Shown: positions 33,296 through 44,847 of the stretch, piece after piece
Position numbering within the stretch: position 1 is the stretch's first letter
Layout: each line of letters begins with the position of its first letter
Assembly (NCBI RefSeq): GCF_000715075.1
Contig: NC_134102.1
Location: forward strand, 109,690,001-109,754,000
Length of the DNA stretch: 64,000 nucleotides
Direction: 5' to 3'
DNA from: Nicotiana tabacum
Taxonomy: Eukaryota > Streptophyta > Magnoliopsida > Solanales > Solanaceae
The notes under the pieces: generated by a model
What the model saw: only the letters and a program-made list of their open reading frames with translations
Database searches by the model: none
What the model was told of the DNA's origin: nothing
Made by a program: the position numbers and the translations under genes

Positions 33296-36200
33296 TGTCA
33301 CGACCCAAAATCCCACCACAGGAGTCGTGATGGCACCTAGTCTCTAAGACTAGGTAAGCCGATTTCCATTGCATTTTTTTTGAAGCCATTTTTTTTGAAT
33401 TAAATAAATAATCAAAACTAACAGCGAAAATAATTACAATATACAACCTCCCAAGACTGGTAGTACTGAGTCACGAACTCTAATTGAAGACATAGAATGA
33501 TCACGAGGACCGAATATACAATACTGTTTGATTACAAATTAATAGTACAATAAAATGAAAAGACTCCAAGGGACTGCAACAACCAAGCAGCTCTACCTTG
33601 AATCCTTACGATACCGCTTTAACTCTGCTCAAGTCCGTTATCTTCAATACCTGGCTCTGCACAAAAATGTGCAGAAGTGTAGAGTGAGCACATCACAGCG
33701 GCGCCCAATAAGTATCAAGACTAACCTCAATGGAGTAGAGACGAGGTACAGTCAAGACACTCACTAGTCTAATAACCTGTGCAATATAATATACAAAATA
33801 ATAGAAAACAAATAATCATAAAGGCAGGATAAAACAACCAGTGATATGCACAATAGAAAACAAGAATACCATTAATATCACTCAACAATTAATAAACACA
33901 ATTACACCCAATTAAATCAAGCCCTTCAAATGAATGTCTTTCACATAGTTCTTCCAGATAACTCTTTTTCAAATATAATTTTCTCAAATAATTATTTTTC
34001 AAATATAATACTTTCAATAAATCTTTTCAAATACAATTTCCTCAAATAAATATCTTTCAAAATACAATTCTTTTATATAATACTTTCTAAGTAAAAATGC
34101 TTCCAAATAAATATTTTGAATATAATTCTTTCAATTAAAAAATTACCATGTGACACCTCATTTCAAAATCATCAAAATATGGGTCTCAGCCCATTTTCAT
34201 ATTTCAAAGGCACTTCGTGCCCATAATTAAATCATCATATCTGCCCGGCACCTCGTGTCCTCATTTCATATCACAACTGCACGGACAATTCACGTGCCAA
34301 ATATCATTATCATTTCATCACAGCACCTCGTGCCGACATTTTATATCACAACTGCATGGACAATTCACGTGCCAATATCCCCATTTCATATCACAATTCA
34401 CGGCACTTCGTGCCCATATTTTATTTTTTAAACTGCCTAGCAATAGCCACAGGCTCCCAATTTCAACATAAATCAGATTATTATCAATTTACTAACAAAA
34501 AGACAAGTTGCACAAGGTATAAAAATAAACACAAGAAAATCACAACATCACATGAAAATTGTCAACACCACAATCCCACATCATCACATATCGTCCCTGA
34601 CAATAGCCACCCTTATCGCTCCTATTGCAACCCTTATCGCTCCTATAGCCACCCTTATCGCTCCGCCCAGACAATACCAATAGCCACCCTTATTGCTCTT
34701 ATTGCCATCCTAATCGCTCCTATAGCCACCCTTATCGCTCCGTCCAGACAATACCAATAGCTACCTTTATCGCTCCTATTGCCACCCTTATCTCTCCTAT
34801 AACTACCCTTATCGCTCAGCCCAGACAATATTCTAACAAACACAACAGTGAAATGCCACCCTTATAACCACATAATATCAACGGTGAAATGCCACCCTTA
34901 TCTCTCCAAAATAACAACTCACACAACACAATAATTTATACGGGAAATTATCACAGCAACATAATAAAATTAATTCATATCACAATTTGCCCAATGGCCA
35001 CAACCAAATTCCAAAGATATGACAAAATCAATTGATTTCACAACAAATAGCCCAAGGCTCCACACAATGTATATAACACCCAAAAATAATCAATGGAGAT
35101 AGAAATTACTCAACATAAAGCAAAGTCTTCATAAAATTCAAATTTTCAATAATTATATAAACACCTCTTCTTAAGCTCATTTAATTAATTATTTGCAGAG
35201 GAAAATTCATATTGGAATTAATTTTCAAGAAATATTAAACCAACAATACTCACGAAATTTCATAAATATTTCAAGTAACAATCACATCAAATTATCATAT
35301 AAAAACAAATTCAACAATAAGGATTTAGGCATGGCAAACAGATGATTTAATAATTTTCCACAATTTCCCAATTTACTACACAAAAATGCCTAAGACTTTA
35401 ATTCAATGAATTTTTTTGCACGTATAATCCCGAGTACGTACTCGTCACCTTGCGTACACAGTTTTCGACATTTCACAAATGGCACATAAGACTCAATGCC
35501 TAAGGGGTAATTCCCCCACTCGAGGTTAAGCAAGACACTTACCTTTTTGAAGTTAGACCGATATTCCAAAATAGCCTTCTTGCTTGAATTGACCTCCGGA
35601 CAGCTCAAATCTATCCAAAGTAATTGTATAACTTCAGTAAAATTTATCGGAAACAATTCAGGTTAATAATGCGTCGACATAAAATCTTATTCCAAAAAGT
35701 CAACAAAAGTCAACGCGGGGCCACCCCTCAGAACCCGACAAAATTGTCATGAAATCCGAACACCCATTCCGATACGAGTTCAACCATACCAATTTTATCT
35801 AATTCCAATAACAACTCGACCTCCAAATCTTAATTATTCATTTTCAAATCCCTAAGTTCAAACCCCCGATTTACACCTCAAAAACATGTAATCTAATCGG
35901 ATTATTCGATGATAATTCAATATTATGGAGTAGAAATGATCACAAGGTACTTACCTCAAGTTTTCCCGTGAAAACCTTGCCCAAAAATCGCCCAACCCGA
36001 GCTTGAAATGCCCAAAAATGGCAAAAGCTCGGAACCCCTCTATTTTTGTATTGCCCAGGGGTTTTCGCATCCGCGGTGATTTCTTCGCACCTGCGGTAAT
36101 GTTTTCGCACCCACGGCCTTTGGGACCCCGTCCGAACATACCAACAAGTTCCATAACATAACACGGACCTACTCGAGGCCTTAAATCATATCAAACAACA

Positions 36201-36721
36201 TCAAAACGACGAATCGCACCTCAAATCAAAATCTATGAACTTTGAACTTTCAAATTCTATATCTTGTGCCGAAACATATCAAATCAATCCGGAATGACTT
36301 CAAATTTTGCACACAAGTCATAAATGACATAACGAAGCTATTCAAATTTTCAGAATAATATTTCGACCCCGATATCAAAAAGTCAACCCCCGGTCAAACT
36401 TCCCAAAAATTTAACTTTCGGCATTTCAAGCTTAATTCCACTACAGACCTCCAAATAATTTTTCCGACACGCGCCTAAGTCCAAAATCACCATACGGAGC
36501 TATTGACATCATCAAAATTTCATTCCGGAGTCATTTTCTCAAAAGTCAACTCTTTCCATTTAAGCTTCAAATTAAGGATTGTTCGTTTAATTAAATTCCA
36601 AATCTTTAGTAAATCAAACTCGACCACACCCGCAGGTCATAATACATATTGCGAAACTGCCCGAGACCTTAAGTCATTGAACGGGGTGTAAATTCTTAAA
36701 ACGAAAAGTCGGGTCGTTACA
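33296..36721 (-). repeat. 3' LTR of the TR-GAG element
   Basis: 3426 bp, repeated at 39819-43215. Differences are mostly indels: an ~80-bp block (about 33372-33455) is missing from the partner, the cgctcctatag repeat is longer here, and the ccgcgg array (about 36063-36125) is much shorter here. Edges resemble the LARD LTRs, so the two families are related. Confidence 0.85.
34605..34831. repeat. ccacccttatcgctcctatag array in TR-GAG LTR
   Basis: A 21-bp unit grouped into higher-order blocks separated by cagacaataccaatag, about three blocks here and two in the other LTR (about 41055-41211). A single diverged block remains at 16712-16800. Confidence 0.75.
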
Positions 36722-38364
36722 TTCTCCACCTCTTAAACAAACGTTCGTCCTCGAATGTGCTAAGAATCTTTCTGAGGACTTTAAATTACTGAGTATATTC
36801 TTGCACACATACTTGTGGGTGATTCTACATTCCCACAATTAAACACGGGTCCGACAACACCATCTCAATTGATATTATTTCTTTTCTCCATTCTTATAAG
36901 CTTTAGAGCAAAAATTCCTAACTCTCCATTCATTTCCAAAATACCTGATTTTCACTTCGGCGCACGGTATTAGTCTCAACTGGCTATAGCAACTCATGCC
37001 TATGCACACATCAACTTTTCTGAGGTATTTCATTCTTCCCCGCTTAGGATCATTTGCCCTCAAACACACAACATAACTTATCTCTTCTTTCGCATATCTC
37101 AATCCCCCAAATTTTTCTAACTCCCAAATTTTATTTATTATTATTATTTTTTATTTTTTTTCAAAAAATTTCGGCAGAGTCTCCCCTGTAATTGGACCTA
37201 TCCACCTGCCAGAGTAACACCCAAACAACTCCTAACAACATATCCACAACCCAACAAAATACCACAGGGTATATATCAATAACATTAATCTCGGCATCAC
37301 AAGCACTACATTACCATAATGATATCAGGACATGAAGCACATCATATGTATGCTCATCACCACATCTCTGGTCTTAAAAGTTGTTCATAATTAATTCCAG
37401 CATCATCAATTAATCTCATATTAACCACCACCTCATTTTGAATTTTCACAACACGCTGATAACGGAATGTGAGACATGAAAACCTCATGATTACTTACTC
37501 GGATTAATGAGTCACATTTAACGCCACCTGGGCACTCACCTCATAGGCTAAAACTCAATATTTACAGCACGAAAATGGCTGAATATGAACAGAAAATATA
37601 CAAGCATTATCAAATAAGCCTAACCGGTATGACTCCCTATTAATATTATTGTACAAATTAAATTTCACAAGGGAGAATTTTAAACTCATAAACATTTCAC
37701 CACAAGGACCTCGTCCTTATATAACTTCCATCGTGGCTTGCAGCCCGGTTTAAATATTTCACATCATGTAAAAATGCGAGGATCTCGTCCTCAAATCCGA
37801 ATCACAATTATGTTGCACATTATGCCAACTGAAATTTTTAATTTCCTTTATTTCTTCCATTCAATACATTTCATAAACAATTTTCACAACATATAATGAA
37901 CCCTCATACCAGTAGGGCATATAATTCATAAAAATTGGAATCAATTATTTCAAAACACATTAAACCCACTGTAATGAATAATAAAAATTATTTTTGGACT
38001 TATAGCCCTCAATGGTGTACAGAAATAAAATAACAGACACGGATCCACATCTTTAAATTTCCCAACAGGGATAAACATATAAGTGGATCACAAATTTACG
38101 AAGCTCACCATAAGTGGAGCATAATAGGAGGACTCGCCTCATTATCAAAACCAAATCAAATTAAGGAAAATATCCTTTTATAATAAAAATAAGGATAGTA
38201 CCTGCAACGACACCATCTGGTGTATTGGCTCCAGCCAAATCATAGTGATTATATCAGTGGGTCGGGTCTCTACCTCTTAGCCGCCCACTACGCGCCTGTC
38301 CTTCACCTCTACCTGACTGTGCACGTGGAGTATCAACTAGAATAAAGCTTGTAGCTGGAGTGTT
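36722..38364 (-). other. Non-coding 3' interior of TR-GAG
   Basis: The region where pol would be. On the minus strand, wording expected at the gag-protease border (DTPRAQSGRGEGQARSGR) is readable for ~150 bp after the gag stop and then ends near 38190. From there to the purine tract I see no protease, RT or integrase motif. This indicates a deletion of pol from a chromovirus-like ancestor. Confidence 0.75.
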
Positions 38365-39618
38365 CTAATGAAATCCACCCCTCCCAAGTCTGGGACAATC
38401 TCTCATGATATGCCTAGTATCACCACACTCATAACAACCCCTCTGAGGTCGCGGCTGCTCGTACTGAGTCTGTGCCGGATAACTGGAATAACCACTGTAA
38501 GAATCTCGTGTCGGTGGTGCACTATAAATTGGAGCACCCCGAGTAATCTGATGTGCGGACTGAGCTGACCGACTGCTCGAGCCTCCGCTATAATGGGTTC
38601 TAGCTGAAGAGTAAAACCCACTAAACCCTCCAGATCTTCGAGATCTTTTGGCCTTCTTAAACTCCCTTTCCTCGCCTAAAACACCCTCAATCTTCCTAGC
38701 AATCTCCACTACTAGTTGAAATGGAGTATCAGTTTGCAATTCTCGAGCCATGCATATTTTAATATCATAATCGAGCCCCTCAATGAATCTGCGGACCCGC
38801 TCTCTGATTGTAGGAACCAATATCGGTGCATGACGGGCTAACTCACTAAACCTGATAGCATATTCTGACATTGTCATAGTGCACTGACGCAACCGTTCAA
38901 ACTCTGTGTGCCACGCATCTCTGAGAGTCTTGGGAACAAACTCTTTCAAGAACATTTCCGAAAATTGAGCCCAAGTAGGCGGTGTTGCATCAGATGGTCT
39001 ACCTTCTTCATAGATTTTCCACCACCGATACACTGTGCCTGACAGTTGAAATGTAGTAAAGTCAACTCCACTTACCTCCACAATACCCATGGTGCGGAGA
39101 ATACGGTGATAATTTTCTAGAAATTCTTGGGCATCCTCTGTAGATGTGCCACTGAAAGTAGGTGGACTATACCTCTTAAACCTTTCAAGTCTCTTTTGTT
39201 CTTCTTCTAATGCCTCGGGCCTGACCTCAGCCCGTACCGGAATAACAGGTTGTACCGGTATTGCACCCGGAACCTGACCAACGTGAACCTGCTGCTCTGG
39301 AATTATGGCAGAAGTCTGATCTACTCCCCCAATCTGCGAAATATTTGTTGCAACAGAGATCAATCCCGCCTGAGTTAATGTACCAAACATACTCAGGAAC
39401 TGTGCTAAGGTCTCCTGAAGTCCGGGGGTAACAATAGGTGCTTCTGGTACCTGTCCCCCAACTGGAGCTACTAGTGGTTCCTCAACTACTGTTCTGACAG
39501 GTGCTCTAGTCGCAGCACGTGCCCTTCCTCGACCTCTACCTCGGTCCCGGCCTCTTGCAGCCTTAACAGTATGTGCGGATGCATGTTCAACTGACCCGGT
39601 AGTACGTGTCCTCACCAT
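38365..39618 (-). CDS. gag: Uninterrupted gag of the TR-GAG element
   Basis: 417 codons from MVRTRTTGSVEH (start chosen because related gag proteins begin MVRTR; ten in-frame codons lie upstream). An Arg/Gly-rich N-terminus (GRDRGRGRGRAR) is followed by a Pro/Val-rich linker, then a capsid-like region (RYSPPTFSGTSTEDAQEFLE at about residues 156-175, then WAQFSEMFLKEF), a Ser/Tyr-rich stretch and one intact CCHC zinc knuckle, CYECGDTRHIMRDC, near the C-terminus. Family role: packages element RNA into virus-like particles. It stops at a TAG where related frames continue towards protease. The absence of internal stops, in contrast to the host Gypsy gag, suggests recent or selected coding ability. 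Confidence 0.85.
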   Translation of the reverse strand: MVRTRTTGSVEHASAHTVKAARGRDRGRGRGRARAATRAPVRTVVEEPLVAPVGGQVPEAPIVTPGLQETLAQFLSMFGTLTQAGLISVATNISQIGGVDQTSAIIPEQQVHVGQVPGAIPVQPVIPVRAEVRPEALEEEQKRLERFKRYSPPTFSGTSTEDAQEFLENYHRILRTMGIVEVSGVDFTTFQLSGTVYRWWKIYEEGRPSDATPPTWAQFSEMFLKEFVPKTLRDAWHTEFERLRQCTMTMSEYAIRFSELARHAPILVPTIRERVRRFIEGLDYDIKICMARELQTDTPFQLVVEIARKIEGVLGEEREFKKAKRSRRSGGFSGFYSSARTHYSGGSSSRSAQSAHQITRGAPIYSAPPTRDSYSGYSSYPAQTQYEQPRPQRGCYECGDTRHIMRDCPRLGRGGFH

Positions 39619-39818
39619 CTGTGAGAGAATAGAGATAAAAAGGCACAAATTCCAAATTCAACAAATTCCGCACGACAGGAATGAAAGAAATGGAAATTTC
39701 CTAACAGTTCTGTAGCCTCTCAAAGATAAGTACAGACGTCTACGTACCGATCCGCAAGACTCTACTAGACTCGTTCGTGACTCATAGAACCTATGAACCT
39801 AGAGCTCTGATACCAACT
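39619..39818 (-). other. TR-GAG 5' leader with primer-binding site
   Basis: The primer site is at 39804-39815 (minus TGGTATCAGAGC), three bases from the LTR. The leader (39700-39803) is shared with the LARD leader (8905-9007). Confidence 0.75.
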
Positions 39819-42800
39819 TGTCACGACCCAAAATCCCACCACAGGAGTCGTGATGGCACCTAGTCTCTAAGACTAGGTAAGTCGATTTTCATTGCATTTT
39901 ATTGAGTCTGGTAGTACTGAGTCACGAACTCTAATTGAAGACATAGAATGATCGCGAGGACCGAATATACAATACTGTTTGATTACAAATTAACAGTACA
40001 ATGAAATGAAAAGACTCCAAGGGACTGCGACAACCAAGCAACTCTACCTTGAATCCTTACGATCCCGCTTTAACTCTGCTCAAGTCCGTTATCTTCAATA
40101 CCTGGCTCTGCACAAAAATGTGCAGAAGTGTAGAGTAAGCACACATCACAGCGGCGCCCAATAAGTATCAAGACTAACCTCAATGGAGTAGAGACGAGGT
40201 ACAGTCAAGACACTCACTAGTCTAATAACCTGTGCAATATAATATACAAAATAATAGAAAACAAATAATCATAAAGGCAGGATAAAACAACAAGTAATAT
40301 GCACAACAGAAAACAAGAATACCATTAATATCACTCAATAATTAATAAACAAAATTACACCCAATTAAATCAAGCCCTTCAAATGAATGTCGTTCACATA
40401 GTTCTTCCTGATAACTCTCTTTCAAATATAATTTTCTCAAATAATTATTTTTCAAATATAATTCATTCAATAAATCTTTTCAAATACAATTTCCTCAAAT
40501 AAATATCTTTCAAAATACAATTCTTTTATATAATACTTTCTAAGTAAAAATCCTTCCAAATAAATATTTTGAATATAATTCTTTCAATTAAAAAGTCACC
40601 ATGTGACACCTCATTTCAAAATCATCAAAATACGGGTCTCAGCCCATTTTCATATTTCAACGGCACCTCGTGCCCATAATTAAATCATCATATCTGCCCG
40701 ACACCTCGTGTCCTCATTTCATATCACAACTGCACGGACAATTCACGTGCCAAATATCATTATCATTTCATCACCGTACATCGTGCCGACATTTTATATC
40801 ACAACTGCACGGACAATTCACGTGCCAATATCCCCATTTTATATTACAATTCACGGTACCTCGTGCCCACATTTCATTTTATAAACCGCTTGGCAATAGC
40901 CACAGGCTCCCAATTTCAACATAAATCAGATTATTATCAATTTACTAACAACAAGACAAGTTGCACAATGTATAAAAATAAACACAAGAAAATCACAACA
41001 TCACATGAAAATTGTCAACACCACAATCCCACATCATCACATATCGTCCCTGACAATAGCCACCCTTATCGCTCCTATTGCCACCCTTATCGCTCCTATA
41101 GCCACCTTTATCGCTCTGCCCAGACAATACCAATAGCCATCCTTATCGCTCCTATTGCCACCCTTCTCGCTCCTATAGCCACCCTTATCGCTCCGCCCAG
41201 ATAATATTCCAACAAACACAACAGTGAAATGCCACCCTTTTAACCACATAATATCAACGGTGAAATGCCACCCTTATCTCCCCAAAATAACAACTCACAC
41301 AACACAACAATTTACACGGAAAATTATCACAGCAACATGATAAAATTTATTCATATCACAATTTGCCCAATGGCCACAACCAAATTCCAAAGATATGACA
41401 AAATCAATTGATTTCACAACAAATAGCCCAAGGCTCCACACAATGTATATAACACCCAAAAATAATCAATGGAGATAGAAATTACTCAACATAAAGCAAA
41501 GTCTTCATAAAATTCAAATTTTCAATAATTATATAAACACCTCTTCTTAAGCTCATTTAATTAATTATTTGCAAAGGAAAATTCATATTGGAATTAATTT
41601 CCAAGAAATATTAAACCAACAATACTCACGAAATTTCATAAATATTTCAAGTAAAAATCACATCAAATTATCATATAAAAACAAATTCAACAATAAGGAT
41701 TTAGGCATGGAAAATAAATGATTTAATAATTTTCCTCAATTTCCCAATTTACTACACAAAAATTCCTAAGACTTTAATTCAATGATTTTTTTTGCAAGTA
41801 TAATCCCGAGTACGTACTCGTCACCTCGCGTACACGGCTTTTTACATTTCACAAATGGCATATAAGACTCAATGTATAAGGGGTAATTCCCCCAGTCGAG
41901 GTTAAGCAAGATACTTACCTTTTTGAAGTTAGGCCGATATTCCAAAATAGCCTTCTTGCTTGAATTGACCTCCGGACAACTCAAATCTATCCAAATTAAT
42001 TGTATAACTTCATTAAAATTCATCGGAAACAATTTCGAATAATAATGCGTCGACATAAAACTTTATTCCAAAAGGTCAACAAAATTCAACGGGGGGCCCG
42101 CCCCTTGGAACCCGACAAAATTTTCATGAAATCCGAACACTCATTCTGATACGAGTTCAACCATACCAATTTTATCGAATTCCAATAAAAACTCGACCTC
42201 CAAATCTTAATTTTTCGTTTTCAAATCCCTAAGTTCAAACCCCCGATTTACACCTCAAAACATGTAATCTAATTGGATTATTCTATGATAATTCAATATT
42301 ATGGAGTAGAAATGATCACAAGGGACTTACCTCAAGTTTTCCCGTGAAAACCTTGCCAAAATATCGTCCAACCCGAGCTTGAAATGCCCAAAAATGGCAA
42401 AAGCTCGGAACCCCTCTGTTTTTGTATTGCCCAGGGGTTTTCGCATCCGCGGTGATTTCTTCGCACCTGCAGTAAATTTTGCGCACCCGCGGCGAATATT
42501 TTGCACCTGCGGCCTTTGCATCCACGGCCAATTTTTTGCACCCGCGGCAAATTTTTCGCACCCTCGGCCTTCGCATCCGCGGCCAATTTTTCGCACCCGC
42601 GGCCTTCGGGACCCCGTCCACCAACAAGTTGCATAACATAACACAGACCTACTTGAGGCCTCAAATCATATCAAACAACATTAAAATGATGAATCGTACC
42701 TCAAATCAAAATCTATGAACTTTGAACTTTCAAATTCTATATCTTGTGCCGAAACATATCAAATCAATCCGGAATGACTTTAAATTTTGCACACAAGTCA

Positions 42801-43215
42801 TAAATGACATAACGAAGCTATTCAAATTTTTAGAATAATATTTTGACCCCGATATCATAAAGTCAACCCCCCGGTCAAACTTCCTTAAAACTCAACTTTC
42901 GGCATTTCAAGCTTAATTCCACTACAGACCTCCAAATAATTTTCCCGACACGCTCCCTAAGTCCAAAAGCACCATACGGAGCTATTGACATCATCAAAAT
43001 TTCATTCCGGAGTCATTTTCTCATAAGTCAACTCTCCGGTCAACTCTTTCCATTTAAGCTTCAAATTAAGGATTGTTCGTTTAATTAAATTCCAAATCTT
43101 TAGTAAATCAAACTCAACCATACCCGCAGGTCATAATACATATTGCGAAGCTGCCCGAGACCTTAAGTCATTAAACGGGGCGTAAATTCTTAAAACGACA
43201 AGTCGGGTTGTTACA
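39819..43215 (-). repeat. 5' LTR of the TR-GAG element
   Basis: 3397-bp partner of 33296-36721. Contains an expanded ccgcgg array (42430-42606) and the shorter two-block cgctcctatag array (about 41055-41211). Confidence 0.85.
42430..42606. repeat. Expanded ttcgcacccgcggcc array in LTR
   Basis: About ten degenerate copies of a 14-18-bp unit with the core cccgcgg or tccgcgg. The partner LTR has only about three (36063-36125). Overlapping long frames on both strands here are artefacts of the repeat. Confidence 0.75.
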
Positions 43216-43220
43216 TCACT

Positions 43221-43910
43221 ACAGAGATACAACCCCTCAAAAGGAGAAGACCCCATTTGAGATTACAGGAGATGGAGTCCTCAAATATCGAGGTCAACTA
43301 TGTGTTCCTAATGTGGCAGGGTTGCGCCAGCAGGTTATGAGAGAAGCTCACTATTCTCGTTATTCTATTCATCCAGGAGCGACGAAGATGTATCATGATA
43401 TCGGGGGAATATACTGGTGGGACGGAATGAAGAAGGATATAGCAGAGCTTGTTGCTTAATGCTCTAATTTTCAGGAGGTTAAGATTGAGCATCAGAAACC
43501 CGGTAGATTATTGCAGGCTATAGAGATTCTGACTTGGAAATGGGAAGTGATTAATATGGATTTCATCATATTCTTACCTCGTACCAAGTGTAAGTTCGAT
43601 TCTATACGGGTTATTGTAGATAGACTTACAAAATTAGCTCATTTTCTGTATGTCAGGACTAGGTATTTAGCAGAAAAATATGCAAGGTTTTACATTAAGG
43701 AAATAGTACGACTTCATGGTGTCCCTATATCTATTATCTCAGATAGAGGTACTCAGTTTACAACTAATTTCTGGAGGTCCTTCCAAAAAGGATTGGGGAC
43801 TCAAGTAAGTCTTAGTACAACATTTCATCCCCAGACAGACGGTCAGGTAGAGCGTACTATTCAGACTAGAGGATATGCTACGGGCTTGTGTGATGAACTT
43901 CAAGGGTAGC
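43221..43910 (+). pseudogene. pol: Gypsy integrase pseudogene
   Basis: Continuation of the Gypsy pol right of the nested element. The zinc-binding region is recognisable (HYSRYSIHPGATKMYHD, YWWDGMKKDIAE) but a stop follows at 43457 and the second cysteine of the CxxC pair reads CSNF. The catalytic core has all three acidic positions: NMDFI near 43555, SDRGTQFT near 43740, and [14 protein letters not shown] near 43830. The frame shifts after about 43870. Confidence 0.85.
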
Positions 43911-44162
43911 TGGGATGATCATCTTCCACTTATTGAGTTTGCATATAATAATAGTTATCATTCCAGCATTCAGATGGCTCCATACTAAGCTCTTTACGGA
44001 TGAAAGTGTAGGTCTCCTATCAAATGGTTAGAGATTGGGGAAACTAAGTTAGTAGGACCAGAGTTGGTACAGCAGGCAATTAAGAAGATTAAGCTTATGA
44101 GTGAAAGGCTATTAGCAGCTCAGAGTCGTCAGGAGTCCTATGCAGATATTTGACGATGAGAC

Positions 44163-44747
44163 TTGGAGTTTCAGGTAGACGACTGGGTATTCTTAATGGT
44201 ATCACCGATGAAAGGCATTATGAGATTAGGTAAGAAAGGAAAGCTTAGCCCTCGGTACATTGGACATTATAAGATTAGACGCAGAGTAGGCCAAGTATCA
44301 TATGAGTTAGACTTGCCTTCCAACTTGGAGTTTGTACATCTAGTCTTTCATGTGTCTATGCTACTTAAGTGTATTGGAGATCAATCTAAAGTCATTCCAG
44401 TTGATGATGTTCAGGTTACAGAGCAGCTATCATATGAGGAAGCTCCCATTGCTATACTAGATAGACAAGTTCGGAGATTGAGAACTAAGGATGTAGCTTC
44501 GGTTAAAGTACTTTGGAGAAATAATAATGTGGAGGAGATGATTTGGGAAGCTGGAGAAGAAATGAAGACTAGGTATCCTCACTTGTTTCCGCTTCCGGAG
44601 GAGGATCAGACCGAGACATCACAGCCTTTAGGTACGTATATGATACTTGACTTTTATGTTAGTTATTATTATTGGTCGTGTGAGGCTATTGGTGTTATTG
44701 ATGATTGTGGCCCTGTGTGGCTTTATATTGTTAGGTTTGATGTGTGA
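44163..44747 (+). pseudogene. Gypsy integrase C-terminus with chromodomain-like tail
   Basis: Reads DWVFLMVSPMKGIMRLGKKG and LSPRYIGHYKI (GPY/F-type module), then a chromodomain-like segment at about residues 92-142 (EAPIAILDRQVRRLRTK, SVKVLWRNN, MIWEAGEEMKTRYPHLF). In chromoviruses this tail directs insertion towards marked chromatin. Separated from the catalytic core by frameshifts and stops at 43910-44160. The last ~35 codons run past the usual end. Confidence 0.8.
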
Positions 44748-44835
44748 CAGGTTGGTAGTAGTACCGTTACAGAGGAGACTCTGCCAAAATTTCTATAGAT
44801 TTCTGGGAGTTTAATATTCGAGGACGAATGTTTCT

Positions 44836-44847
44836 AGTGGGGAAGAT
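44836..44847 (+). other. Polypurine tract of the Gypsy element
   Basis: AGTGGGGAAGAT directly precedes the 3' LTR and follows the conserved ttcgaggacgaatg block. Confidence 0.75.

Larger units (their letters stand above)
33296..43215 (-). mobile_element. Gag-only LTR retrotransposon (TR-GAG type) nested in Gypsy
   Basis: LTRs at 33296-36721 and 39819-43215 (+ strand TGTCACGACCC ... GTYGTTACA). The target duplication tcact lies at 33291-33295 and 43216-43220, within the host element's pol. The primer site (minus TGGTATCAGAGC, 39804-39815) and purine tract (minus AAGAGGTGGAGAA, 36722-36734) give minus orientation. The interior of ~3.1 kb carries one long gag frame and no protease, RT or integrase. 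This matches the described TR-GAG class: LTRs plus gag, pol supplied by a relative. It is the youngest clear insertion in the nest. Confidence 0.88.

Noticed and set aside
34217..34843. Frames of 62-134 codons in the TR-GAG LTR, repeated at 40670-41249
   Set aside because: They are produced by the cgctcctatag tandem repeat in the LTR and have no domain.
42316..42664. Several overlapping long frames of ~80-110 codons on both strands
   Set aside because: They come from the ccgcgg tandem array, which avoids stop codons in all frames.
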